From positions 9,108,743 through 9,172,742 of the forward strand of contig CM076962.1 in the NCBI GenBank assembly GCA_039566865.1: DNA of 64,000 nt, given 5' to 3'. This DNA is from Aurelia coerulea (lineage: Eukaryota > Cnidaria > Scyphozoa > Semaeostomeae > Ulmaridae). The notes beneath the pieces were generated by a model. The model saw only the letters and a program-made list of their open reading frames with translations. It was not told where the DNA came from and made no database searches. A program made the position numbers and the translations under genes. Position 1 is the first letter of the stretch; each line of letters begins with the position of its first letter. Below are positions 32,549-41,829 of this stretch, piece by piece.

Positions 32549-35500
32549 ATGTACTCTTCTGTGGATACCCAGTCAGGTTTCTTGCCCCGGTTCGCCCGCG
32601 TGCATCTCTTTGTGAACATTGTAATATACACGACTGTTGAACTTTTCAAGCGAACCCCACCCTTTGTCATTAATCAAGTTCGATACAATAATTTTGCACT
32701 CAGGAAATTTCTTTTCCTGTATGCATATTTTTACATCGGATGCATAACCTGTGTCACACTTCACACTCAATGGTTGGTTTTCAGCACAATTATGCTGAGT
32801 GGCGACGTAGAAACTAATCCTGGTCCAGAAACACTTGATTTTTGCTGTTGGAACTTAAATAGTATTTCTGCGCATGACTTCTTACGAGTTTCTCTTATCG
32901 AAGCATATAACTCGGTGTATAACTATGACTTAATTGGGATTGTAGAAACACATCTTGACAACCACAACGCCGACGAAGAAAGGTTAGCACTCAATGGCTA
33001 CTCGTTTATTAAAGACAACCATCCACAAAATGTGAAGAGAGGTGGTGTTGGGCTGTACATCAAGGATTCCCTTCCATCAAAAAGACGGTCTGACCTAGTG
33101 ACCCTCCCTGAGTGTATTGTGTATGAGATCCAAGTAAATAGGAAAAGATACTTTTTCGCCGTAATCTATAGAAGCCCAAGTCAGGACCAGAGTGAATTTG
33201 ATAACTTCACAATTAATTTTGAACTGATGCTATCAAAAATGCATGCTGAAAATCCTTTTTGCGTTATCATTACCGGTGATTTCAACTGTCGATCAGCTCA
33301 GTGGTGGAAAGATGATATTGAAAATAATGAAGGAAAGTATTTTGAGTCGTTAACAACTGATCTAGGCCTTCATCAGTTGATCTCAGAACCAACGCATTTC
33401 ATGGGTGATTCTAGATCCTGTATTGACTTGATCTTTACTGATCAGCCTAACCTCGCTATCGAATCTGGTGTTCATCCGTCACTACACGAACTATGTCATC
33501 ACCAAATAGCTTATGGAAAATTATCTGTTTCAAATGTAAAACTACCCCCCTACAAACGCAGGATTTGGTATTATGACAAGGCCGATTTTGTCGCCATCAC
33601 GAAAAGCATTGAAATGTTTCATTGGCAAGAGCACCTTGAAAACATGACATGCCCTAATCAACAAGTTGAACTTCTCAATGAAGTCTTGCTAAACATTTAT
33701 ACCAATTTTATACCCAACAAAGTTAAAACGATTAGACCTCAGGAAGCACCTTGGATAACCCAGAATGTTAAAAATTTTCTGAGGAAAAAGAATCATGCTT
33801 ATAGAAATTTCGTGAGTAGGGGCCAGCCAAATGACAAACTAGAAGGAATACAGAAAATGATATCCAAGGGTAAGAAACTGATTGAGGATGCCAAACGAAA
33901 TTACTTCCTTAAGGCAGGAAATACCTTAGCAAACCCCGGGACTTCTTGTAAAACATATTGGTCCCTAATCAACACCGTACTAAACAAGGCCAAGATTCCA
34001 ATAATACCACCTCTTCTTGAGAACGGGATATTTATAACGGACTTTACTGAAAAGGCACAGTTATTTAATGACTATTTTATACTTCAGTGTACGACGATTG
34101 ACACAGGTAGTGAACTTCCACAAGATGCTCCAGCAACTTCTTCTATAATAAGTGATTTTCCCATTTCTGATGAAAAGATTCTGAACATCATTAGATCACT
34201 TAATCCTAATAAAGCACATGGCTGGGATGAAATATCTGTTAGAATGATAAAATTAGGTGATGCTGCGTTGGTTATTCCACTTAAAATAATATTCAAAAAT
34301 TGCTTGAGACGTGGTGTATTTCCCGAAATTTGGAAATTTGCAAATGTAGTGCCAGTTCATAAGAAAAATGAAAAAAATGTCAAGGGGAACTACCGTCCAA
34401 TTTCTCTTCTACCAATTTTTGGGAAAGTACTGGAAAAGCTTATGTACGACACTTTGTACTCGCATCTTGTTACAAATGAATTACTTAACCCGAATCAGTC
34501 TGGTTTTCGTCCCGGTGATTCAACAGTTAATCAATTAATTTCCATAACGCATACGATCTTCAAGGCATTTGACTGCAACCCCCCACTTGATGTTCGTTCC
34601 GTGTATCTTGACATTTCTAAAGCATTCGACAGAGTGTGGCATGACGGCTTAATTTATAAACTAAAACGATGCGGCGTCTCAGGCGAACTTCTTTCCCTTA
34701 TCAAAAGTTTCCTCAAGGACCGAAAACAGCGGACCGTCCTGAATGGACAGAGTTCAAATTGGGGAGATATTTCAGCAGGAGTGCCTCAGGGCTCTATTTT
34801 AGGACCCTTGTTTTTCCTTGTATATATAAACGATCTAACTGCAGGCTTAAAGTGCAATGTTAAGCTTTTTGCTGATGATACTTCATTGTTTACAGTAGTA
34901 GAAGACTCAAATATAGCTGCCACTGACATGAACCATGACTTAGAATTGATAAGAAAATGGGCCTATGATTGGAAGATGTCATTTAATCCAGATCCACAAA
35001 AACAAGCTGTGGAATTGGTATTTTCTAAGAAAAAAATTGAAATTCACCATCCAGTAATTCGTTTTAATAACATACCGGTGATGAAAGTAGAAGAACATAA
35101 ACATTTAGGAATTATCCTGGACTCAAAGCTTTCTTTTTCCGCTCATATCAAAGCAGCTATATCTAAAACAAGAAAGGGCATTGGTCTGCTGAAATGTCTC
35201 TCCAAGTATCTGCCCAGGCATACTCTTAACGAATTATTTAAGCTCTATGTGCGACCCCACCTAGATTACGGAGATGTTATCTACCATATTCCGGCTAAAG
35301 TATGTGAATTCAGCGGCAATACCATATTACCAAATTTAATGGAAAAGTTAGAGTCCGTCCAATATTCTGCAGCTCTAGCCGTTACAGGGGCATGGAGAGG
35401 AACATCGCGGGAAAAGCTGTACGCAGAGCTCGGTTGGGAGTCACTAAGTTCCCGAAGGTGGAGTAGACGCCTCACTTTGTTTTACAAAATCATGAATAGC

Positions 35501-36100
35501 CTATCCCCCGCATATACAACGGATCCAATCCCGCAACTTCAACAGTCGCAATATTCTCTTCGCAGACAGGATGTCATTGGGCGAATTCGGGCAAGGACTG
35601 AGAGATTTCAATCTAGCTTCTATCCCAATTGCTTGTCTGAATGGAATGATCTATGTCCAGAGATTAGACTTGCACCAACCATTGCTATTTTTAAGAAAAG
35701 GCTACTGTCCATAATCCGCCCCCCTGCTAAATCTGTCTTTGGGATTCACGATCCAGTAGGACTATCCTATCTTACTCAACTTAGGGTTGGTCTTAGCAAA
35801 TTGAACTTTCACAAGTTCAAGCATAATTTTAGGGATACCATCAACCCAATGTGCCCTACGAACGACGGTATAGAGAATACGGAACACTTCTTGTTGCTTT
35901 GCCCTTCCTTTGAGGTTCAACGCCGAAATCTTCTCGTTCGAGTCTTAGCATTACTACGACCACTTGGATATGTTAATATTCCAAACGAGGTCTTAACGCA
36001 ACTTTTATTATATGGTGACAAAGACCTTCCCAATGACGTTAACAAAAATATTCTCGAATTGACTCTAGAATTCATCAAAATAACTGGTCGATTCGATTAG
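32549..36100 (+). CDS. LINE polyprotein: 2A-like peptide, endonuclease, reverse transcriptase
   Basis: The frame opens further upstream, but the first 27 bp lie in the target duplication and flank, so Met at 32549 is the first one inside the element (1183 residues). A hydrophobic leader ends in GDVETNPGP at ~residues 85-93, the StopGo (2A) signature. The APE endonuclease follows (IGIVETHLD, GGVGLYIKDS, IYRSPSQDQSE, ITGDFNCRS). The RT has YRPISLLPIFGKVLEKLMYD, LDISKAFDRVWHDG (motif A), GVPQGSILGPLFFLVYIND (motif B) and FADDTSLF (motif C, both Asp). The tail has GAWRGTSREKLYAELGWES and a CCHC-like knuckle (C..H....C near 35852-35900). No separate ORF1 was found. Catalytic residues look intact. 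Confidence 0.92.
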   Translation: MYSSVDTQSGFLPRFARVHLFVNIVIYTTVELFKRTPPFVINQVRYNNFALRKFLFLYAYFYIGCITCVTLHTQWLVFSTIMLSGDVETNPGPETLDFCCWNLNSISAHDFLRVSLIEAYNSVYNYDLIGIVETHLDNHNADEERLALNGYSFIKDNHPQNVKRGGVGLYIKDSLPSKRRSDLVTLPECIVYEIQVNRKRYFFAVIYRSPSQDQSEFDNFTINFELMLSKMHAENPFCVIITGDFNCRSAQWWKDDIENNEGKYFESLTTDLGLHQLISEPTHFMGDSRSCIDLIFTDQPNLAIESGVHPSLHELCHHQIAYGKLSVSNVKLPPYKRRIWYYDKADFVAITKSIEMFHWQEHLENMTCPNQQVELLNEVLLNIYTNFIPNKVKTIRPQEAPWITQNVKNFLRKKNHAYRNFVSRGQPNDKLEGIQKMISKGKKLIEDAKRNYFLKAGNTLANPGTSCKTYWSLINTVLNKAKIPIIPPLLENGIFITDFTEKAQLFNDYFILQCTTIDTGSELPQDAPATSSIISDFPISDEKILNIIRSLNPNKAHGWDEISVRMIKLGDAALVIPLKIIFKNCLRRGVFPEIWKFANVVPVHKKNEKNVKGNYRPISLLPIFGKVLEKLMYDTLYSHLVTNELLNPNQSGFRPGDSTVNQLISITHTIFKAFDCNPPLDVRSVYLDISKAFDRVWHDGLIYKLKRCGVSGELLSLIKSFLKDRKQRTVLNGQSSNWGDISAGVPQGSILGPLFFLVYINDLTAGLKCNVKLFADDTSLFTVVEDSNIAATDMNHDLELIRKWAYDWKMSFNPDPQKQAVELVFSKKKIEIHHPVIRFNNIPVMKVEEHKHLGIILDSKLSFSAHIKAAISKTRKGIGLLKCLSKYLPRHTLNELFKLYVRPHLDYGDVIYHIPAKVCEFSGNTILPNLMEKLESVQYSAALAVTGAWRGTSREKLYAELGWESLSSRRWSRRLTLFYKIMNSLSPAYTTDPIPQLQQSQYSLRRQDVIGRIRARTERFQSSFYPNCLSEWNDLCPEIRLAPTIAIFKKRLLSIIRPPAKSVFGIHDPVGLSYLTQLRVGLSKLNFHKFKHNFRDTINPMCPTNDGIENTEHFLLLCPSFEVQRRNLLVRVLALLRPLGYVNIPNEVLTQLLLYGDKDLPNDVNKNILELTLEFIKITGRFD
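32780..32830 (+). other. 2A-like (StopGo) motif in the LINE frame
   Basis: Codons at 32792-32827 spell MLSGDVETNPGP, preceded by the hydrophobic WLVFSTI. In known 2A sequences the ribosome skips the Gly-Pro bond of NPGP, releasing the upstream peptide. 2A-like motifs at the same place have been described in CR1-type LINEs of several invertebrates. Here it would free an ~84-92-residue leader from the endonuclease-RT protein. Confidence 0.85.
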
Positions 36101-36629
36101 GACCGCATCATATCTAGTCATAGCTCATCCAACCACCAAGTATGTCTTCGTAAAGTGTCTTGTATGTAAAGTTCCGTATGGTTGATTTATTTCTTAGCAG
36201 AAATTACGTGTATCTTTATGTAATGGGTGGGTCGGGGGGTGTGTTGCCTGCTCGGGGAGTCGTGGCGCGGGGGTCACACATCCGATTCGTCTAATTCTTT
36301 TTCAAATCCTCGACCGAGGCCTGGACAAAATTTTCGTTTAAGCCTCTTTGACACGTCGTTTAAAATCTCTATGAAATTGTGCGAATCGGTTGGGTGGCTC
36401 TTGGGGTGCGGTTTTGCGGGCGGGTGGTACATCTTTCCTGATTCACCCAGTAGTTTTTATTTCTTTCTATATTAGTTACCGCGGGGTTGTCATAGTATAT
36501 TGCTCCCCGTAGTATTATCGTCCTTGTAGTGTTTCGTAGAGTAATTAGTAGGTAGCGTCATAAGTAATTCGTCTTGTAAAAAAAATTTATAATGGTATAT
36601 AAAAAAAAAAAAAAAAAATTGGCAATGAC

Positions 36630-37040
36630 TACCCTTGTTTTAGCCATAATATTTTCCTTTTCCTGAAGCTAATCTTTATTTAGTATAATAGCTCTTACAC
36701 CATACAGCCACGATATAACACAACAGAGCAACACAATACAAAACAACACGTAACACATAACACAACACATATAACACAACAATATAACTCAAGATCAAAG
36801 AAGAAGAAAAAAATAAAGAAAGGAAAGAGAAAATGAAGAAAAATAGTAACTAACTTACCGCACCTAAAAGGACAGCAACATCAATTTTATACATATCTAT
36901 GTTCTATAGAGACTTGGGGATCTTTAAATGTGTACGATTTTTCTCGGATATCAGTGATTTCTCCAATTAATTTGAGGAGATTGTCGATTGTTTCTTAATC
37001 CTAACATAACATGACTCATTTTCATTTTTTCATTTTTCAT
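36630..37040. other. Low-complexity sequence, no gene
   Basis: An AACACA-rich tract runs from about 36700 to 36790, followed by A-rich sequence. Nothing coding was seen. Confidence 0.5.
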
Positions 37041-37048
37041 TATTTTTA

Positions 37049-37096
37049 CACGGTGGCCCCGTCAATCGAGAGGATTGCTTTACAGGGGGCCGTGCC
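37049..37096 (-). other. LINE 3'-terminal stacked hairpin, copy 3
   Basis: As RNA: CACGG with CCGTG, GGCCCC with GGGGCC, and CAATC with GATTG. The same TGTAAA-side bulge is present as in the copies at 12285 and 15735, but the innermost stem differs in sequence. Confidence 0.75.
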
Positions 37097-37560
37097 AAAC
37101 TTTACAATATTACTAAAAATTACTAACAAATTACCTATATTTACAATCTAAAATAAAAAAATAAATGAAAAACAATGGAGTTAGCCTGAGAGAGGCAAAT
37201 TACTCTTCAGCATACTTTTAAAAATGCTAAGAGAGGGTGCTTGTTTGACATCCAAAGGCAATTCATTCCAAGTCTTTGCACCCCGGAAAGATATCGCTTT
37301 CTGCCCATTGCAAGTTTTCATCCTTGGAACAAGGACATCGGCAATGGCATTCCGCAAATTCATACTGATATCACGCGCAGAGTTTTTCTTGAAAAGGTTT
37401 GAAAGATAGCCGGGTGCAAGACCTGACAATGCTTTTTATGTAATAGTAGCTGTCTCGCATTTTATCATTTCCCTAACCGTTGGCCAATTTAGTTCCTTGG
37501 CCAATTTAGTAGACTTGGCGCAAATCATCAGTGGTTAATTGTTTCGTACTTGGATAGCTT
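37049..37560 (-). pseudogene. LINE C-terminal fragment and 3' end
   Basis: The minus-strand frame at 37181-37429 reads LAPGYLSNLFKK, KAISFRGAKTWNELPLDVKQ and LSIFKSMLKSNL, the end of a CR1/L2-like RT protein. It is followed by a 3'-terminal hairpin (37049-37096) and a TGAAAA-rich tail. The RT proper is missing. Confidence 0.8.
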
Positions 37561-37615
37561 TCAAGAACATGATTGTGAAATGCATCTCTAACCACAGACT
37601 ACTTTTCACATTTAA

Positions 37616-37930
37616 TTAGAAAGAGTTTTCATCTTCAATTAATTCCTCATTACAAATTTGGCAGACCCGATCTTCTCTAACAACTTTTGGGGATTGCCTG
37701 CGGCCCGTCTCAATTACAAGAAAATGGTCGCTAAGGCGAAGTTTACTGGTTATCACCCTTCGCTTCCGTTTTTTTATACGGAAGAGGAACTTCCCCTTTT
37801 TTGAGGAAGGCATTTCTCTCCTCCAATACCTATTATAGTTGGTTTTATTGCTAAGCTTGAGCATACTCATGGTGCAGGAGTGAAAGTCTTCTAAATTTAG
37901 ATCTCACTTAGCTTTTGATATGCGTACTGC
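37616..37930 (-). pseudogene. LINE C-terminal zinc-knuckle fragment
   Basis: KLRLSDHFLVIETGRRQ followed by RVCQICNEELIEDENSF matches the C-x2-C part of the C-terminal knuckle of another LINE family (usual form CxxC...IEDExHFL..C). The rest of the element is not recognisable beyond about 37930. Confidence 0.6.
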
Positions 37931-38065
37931 AGTTTAGATCGGATGGAAGTTCCAAGTTCATTACATAAGCTTGGTAATAGCTATTTGACCAATTTTGCTA
38001 AGCAAAATTCTGCTTAAAATACTGGTATATTGTCATATTCCCAGGAATGAATCTGCTAAAGTCCA

Positions 38066-38970
38066 TTTAATACCTCCAGATATAGTTTCCTCCAATTATA
38101 CATGATATCAAACACCATTTCATCACATTCTTTATATTTTCTTTACTCTGGGAGAAATTTCTACATACCTTTTTACATACCCAAGCGAACCGAAACAAAG
38201 AACAACCAGCTGCACTGAGAATCCATTTTCCTCTAGATAATCACATAACTCCTTATATCTTCTAACTTTCTCTTGATAAGCATTTTCCAATAACATATCA
38301 TAACAAACAGTTATTTCCACTATTGTACACTGCCTCTGTATACGATTAAGAATGACTATATCTGGTTTACGATGAACAATCTGCTTAACTCCTTCTTTAA
38401 ACTCAGGAAAAATAGTTTCGGCTAACAAGTTGGATGAAATTCTTGCCGTGGCTTATTTTCCTTTATGAATTCTGCAATTTTATCCACGATTCAATCATAG
38501 GTGAGCTACAGACTCAGTATGTCTGTGACAGAATGGGCATTCTGGGCTGTGATCTCTATTCCCCAGGTAAAGAGTAAAGTTAGTGGGAAGAATACTAAGT
38601 CTAACTCTGATTGTAAAAATCACAAGAGCTTCGTTAACTTTCCTATTGTAATAGATCGAGTGCGACGATTTTATATGAACATTCTCAAGATTGAGATAAC
38701 ATCCTTGCACAGTTAATTCCTTAGAAACCTCGAGATTTCTTTCGAAACATAGCTGATACAGCTTCTTTTGAAGCTCGCACTGATTTTCGCACCATGTTCT
38801 TTTAATAAGAGCCATCACCTTGTCATTCACGTACTTAATTTCAACGTTCAAGCTTCTTGGCTATCTTACAATATCTGGCCAGTCAGACTGACAACCGAAA
38901 CTTGTGCTACAAGCCAAGAAACCATCATCTGTTAATTCATATCCAAGAAAATTATTTGCACTACAGAGTA
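38066..38970 (-). pseudogene. RLE-type LINE 3' part, copy 1 (5'-truncated)
   Basis: The minus strand carries a zinc knuckle (ECPFCHRHTESVAHL, 38495-38851) and a restriction-like endonuclease with HRKPDIVI...TIVEITVCYD (38132-38428), the PD-(D/E)xK type motif of R2/R4/NeSL-like LINEs. This enzyme replaces the APE endonuclease and follows the RT. There are several frameshifts. A longer copy follows head to tail with its homologous 3' boundary ~925 bp further on. Confidence 0.75.
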
Positions 38971-38990
38971 CAGAGTGACTTTTTCACTCT

Positions 38991-41806
38991 GTTCCTCCAG
39001 ATATAGTTTCCTCCAATTAAACACGATATCGAACACCATTTCATCACATTCTTTATATTTTCTTTACTTTGGGAGAATTTTCTCAATCCTTTCCATACAT
39101 CACTTTTTACACACCCAAGCGAACCGAAACAAAGAACAACCAGCTGCATTGAGAATCCATTTCTCTCCAGATAATCACATAACTCCTTATATCTTGTAAA
39201 TTTCTCTTGATAAGCATTTTCCAACTATAAATCATAACAAACAGTTATTTCCACTATTGTACACTGCCTCTGAATGCGATCAAGAATGACAATGTCTGGT
39301 TTACGATGAATAATCTGCTTAATTCCTTCTTTAAATTCAGGGATTATGGTTTCTGCTAACAAGTTGGATGAAATTCTTGCCCGTGGCTTATTTTCCTTTA
39401 TGAATTCTGCAATCTTATTCACAATTCGATCATGGCGACGTGAATAGAAATTCTTAAACTCGTTGCAACCGTTTAATAGGTAAGCTACAAGACTCAGTAT
39501 GACTGTGACAGAATGGGCATTCTGGATTGTGATCTCTATTCCACAGGTGAAGAGTAAAGTTAGTGGGAAGAATACTAAGTCTCGCTTTGATTGTAAATAT
39601 CACAACAGCATCATCAACTTTCCAATTTTAATAAATCGAGTGTGACGATTTTATATGAACATTCTCAAGATTAACATAACATCCTTGCACAGTTAATTCC
39701 TTAGAAGCCTCGACATCTCTTTCAACACACAGCTGATACAGCTTCTTTTGAAGCTCACACTGATTGTCATACCATGTTCCTTTAATAAGAGCAATCGCCT
39801 TGTCATTCACATACTTGATATCAACGTTCAAGCTTCTTGCATATCTTACCATGTCTGGCCAGTCGGACTGACAACCGAAATTTGTGTTACAAGCCAAGAA
39901 ACCATCATCAGTTAATTCATATCCAAGGAAATTATTCGCACCATCTGTTGGCCTGACTCCTCTTTTTTTCATGTCTAACTCAAGAGACGACCTCGCAATG
40001 TACCTAAAATGCATGACGTCATGATTTAGCATTTTAATAAGAAAGGCTAAACGTGTTGATCTATAGACATCAGAAATTCGCTTAATGCCAAGACCACAAT
40101 TTTCTCGGGGGAGGAATATCACAATTCGTATTGTGGATTTGTAGAGGGAAAATAATTCTCGAACTGCGTCAGTTACTATATTGTCAAGCTGGTCCAACTG
40201 CTTCACACTTAGTCTTGAATTATAGAAATGGTGTAATATCTTTGCAAGAGCAAGATTGTTCATGGCACTTCCTTTTAGAGCTAAGGGTAAATCAGAACCT
40301 TTGATTTTCGTTACGAGATCTTTATACGTGTCAACAATGTCTGTTATTTGTTTTGCATCTTCTCCAACAATTGAAATAGATTTACCGAGATATTTATATG
40401 GCTTATCACGTTGATACACAGGTAGTTTATCAGACTTAATTTCTACCTCAGGTGTAGCATTTTCTTTGCCCTTGTACAAATTTTTTCCCGAACGACGGCC
40501 ATATAATACAGCACACTTCTCATGCTTAACCTGCAGACCAGCTTCGTCCATTTTTGATTCAGCTGCCCCAATCACATTTAAATTATTTGCAGCTAATACA
40601 ATATCATCAGCAAACGCTTGAACTGGCATTGGATTCAAATATATCTCATCCCTTATATTCCTTCCTACGATTGCAGCAGCTACCATAGGCTTACAGACAC
40701 GATCAACAAGAGCAGATTTTGTAATACAATAGCAACAGTTGCGTTTGATTGACAACTCAATTCAAAGCGATTAGCGGCTGCAGACAAAGGAAATTCTCTC
40801 AACCAGTAATTCAAAACAAACAAAGCCGCAAAAGTTTCCCCAAAACTGGTAGGGCAAACTCTCGCCTTGTGCAAGTGAAAGATGGTTTTTAAGGGAAGTT
40901 ATGTGCTTATAGCGAAAGAAGAAGGGTAAATCTAAAGTTCTGTCACTTAGATTATGTTTATTTGATTTAGGGGCTGTTTTGTAATCGTTTCATTTTAAGC
41001 CCTAAAGACGCGAGAATTACAATGCCTTCTGCTCCGCTCCTGAATCAAATAAATATAATCTAAGCGACAGAACTTTAGATTTACCCTTCTTCTTTCGCTA
41101 TAAGCACATAACTTCCCTTAAAAACCATCTTTCGCTTGCACAAGGCGAGAGTTTGCCCTACCAGTTTTGGGGAAACTTTTGCGGCTTTGTTTGTTTTGAA
41201 TTATTGGTTGAGAGAATTTCCTTTGTCTGCAGCCGCTAATCGCTTTGAACTGAGGTGTCAATCAAACGCAACTGTTGCTATTATATTACAAAATCTGCTC
41301 TTGTTGACACGATCAATAACCATGATGAATAGTAGAGCGCTCAGGGGGTCACCTGTTTTGGTACCCCTTACGATGTGAAACGTTTTTGACATCTTATGAC
41401 CACAAATTACTGCAAATGATGAATTCTTGTAAAGATTTTCAATTATGCAGCAGTACATCAGTGGAACTCTAAACTCTTTTAGGGTTTCAAATATGAAGTC
41501 ATGTCTAACACTGCCAACTGCATGCGCAAAATCGATGAATACCAAATATAGTCTTGTGCTCTGGTGTCTAAAGTCATCAATTGATGTCTTTAAGGTATAA
41601 ACTAATTCTTGGCGATCGCGTTTGCATAAAAATGCACGTTGCCAAAATGCCACTTCCGTAGCAATATACGGCAATAATCTACCACACAAAGCCTTAGAGA
41701 AAATCTTGTATGAAACTGGCAATAATAATAATAATAATGATAATAATAATAATAATAATAATAATATTTCAGATGGTCCAAAAGACATGCTTGCTAGAAA
41801 CTGCAA
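38991..41806 (-). pseudogene. RLE-type LINE, copy 2: RT, zinc knuckle and endonuclease
   Basis: From its 5' side: RT motif A region YLVFIDFAHAVGSVRHDFI, motif B RGTKTGDPLSALLF (41258-41750), a 600-bp insertion, then motif C QAFADDIVLAA, KYLGKSISIVGE and a long thumb (39628-40700). After that come the knuckle region, then the endonuclease HRKPDIVILDR...VEITVCYD (39225-39422). Only short frames stay open, and the 5' end stops at an (AAT)n tract at 41720. The RT order and C-terminal nuclease place it among R2/R4/NeSL-like LINEs; the exact clade is not resolved. Confidence 0.8.
40706..41305. mobile_element. 600-bp foldback element with 10-bp target duplication
   Basis: The duplication GACACGATCA lies at 40696-40705 and 41306-41315. 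The ends ACAAGAGCAGATTTTG and its complement open arms of ~240-260 bp that differ at few positions. Cutting it out with one duplication rejoins the RT reading (MVIDRV-CKPMV). The size of the duplication and the long TIRs suggest a Mutator-like foldback MITE. The 64- and 80-codon frames starting MHKARVCPTSF are mirror images in the two arms, not genes. Confidence 0.9.
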
Positions 41807-41829
41807 GGATCCTTCGTAAAGTACTTAGC

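Larger units (their letters stand above)
32541..36616 (+). mobile_element. Near-intact LINE with 10-bp target duplication
   Basis: The direct repeat AATTGGCAAT at 32531-32540 and 36617-36626 brackets 4076 bp that end in an 18-A tail. The single long frame is open from end to end. The 5' UTR is nearly absent. The 3' UTR (36101-36590) is G-rich near 36220-36440. It lies in the 27-kb transporter intron, inserted in the right arm of a short inverted repeat (32325-32505). The lack of stops makes this the youngest LINE in the window. Confidence 0.9.

Noticed and set aside
40680..41378. Paired MHKARVCPTSF frames as a possible gene family
   Set aside because: They are the two arms of one foldback element read outward in opposite directions.
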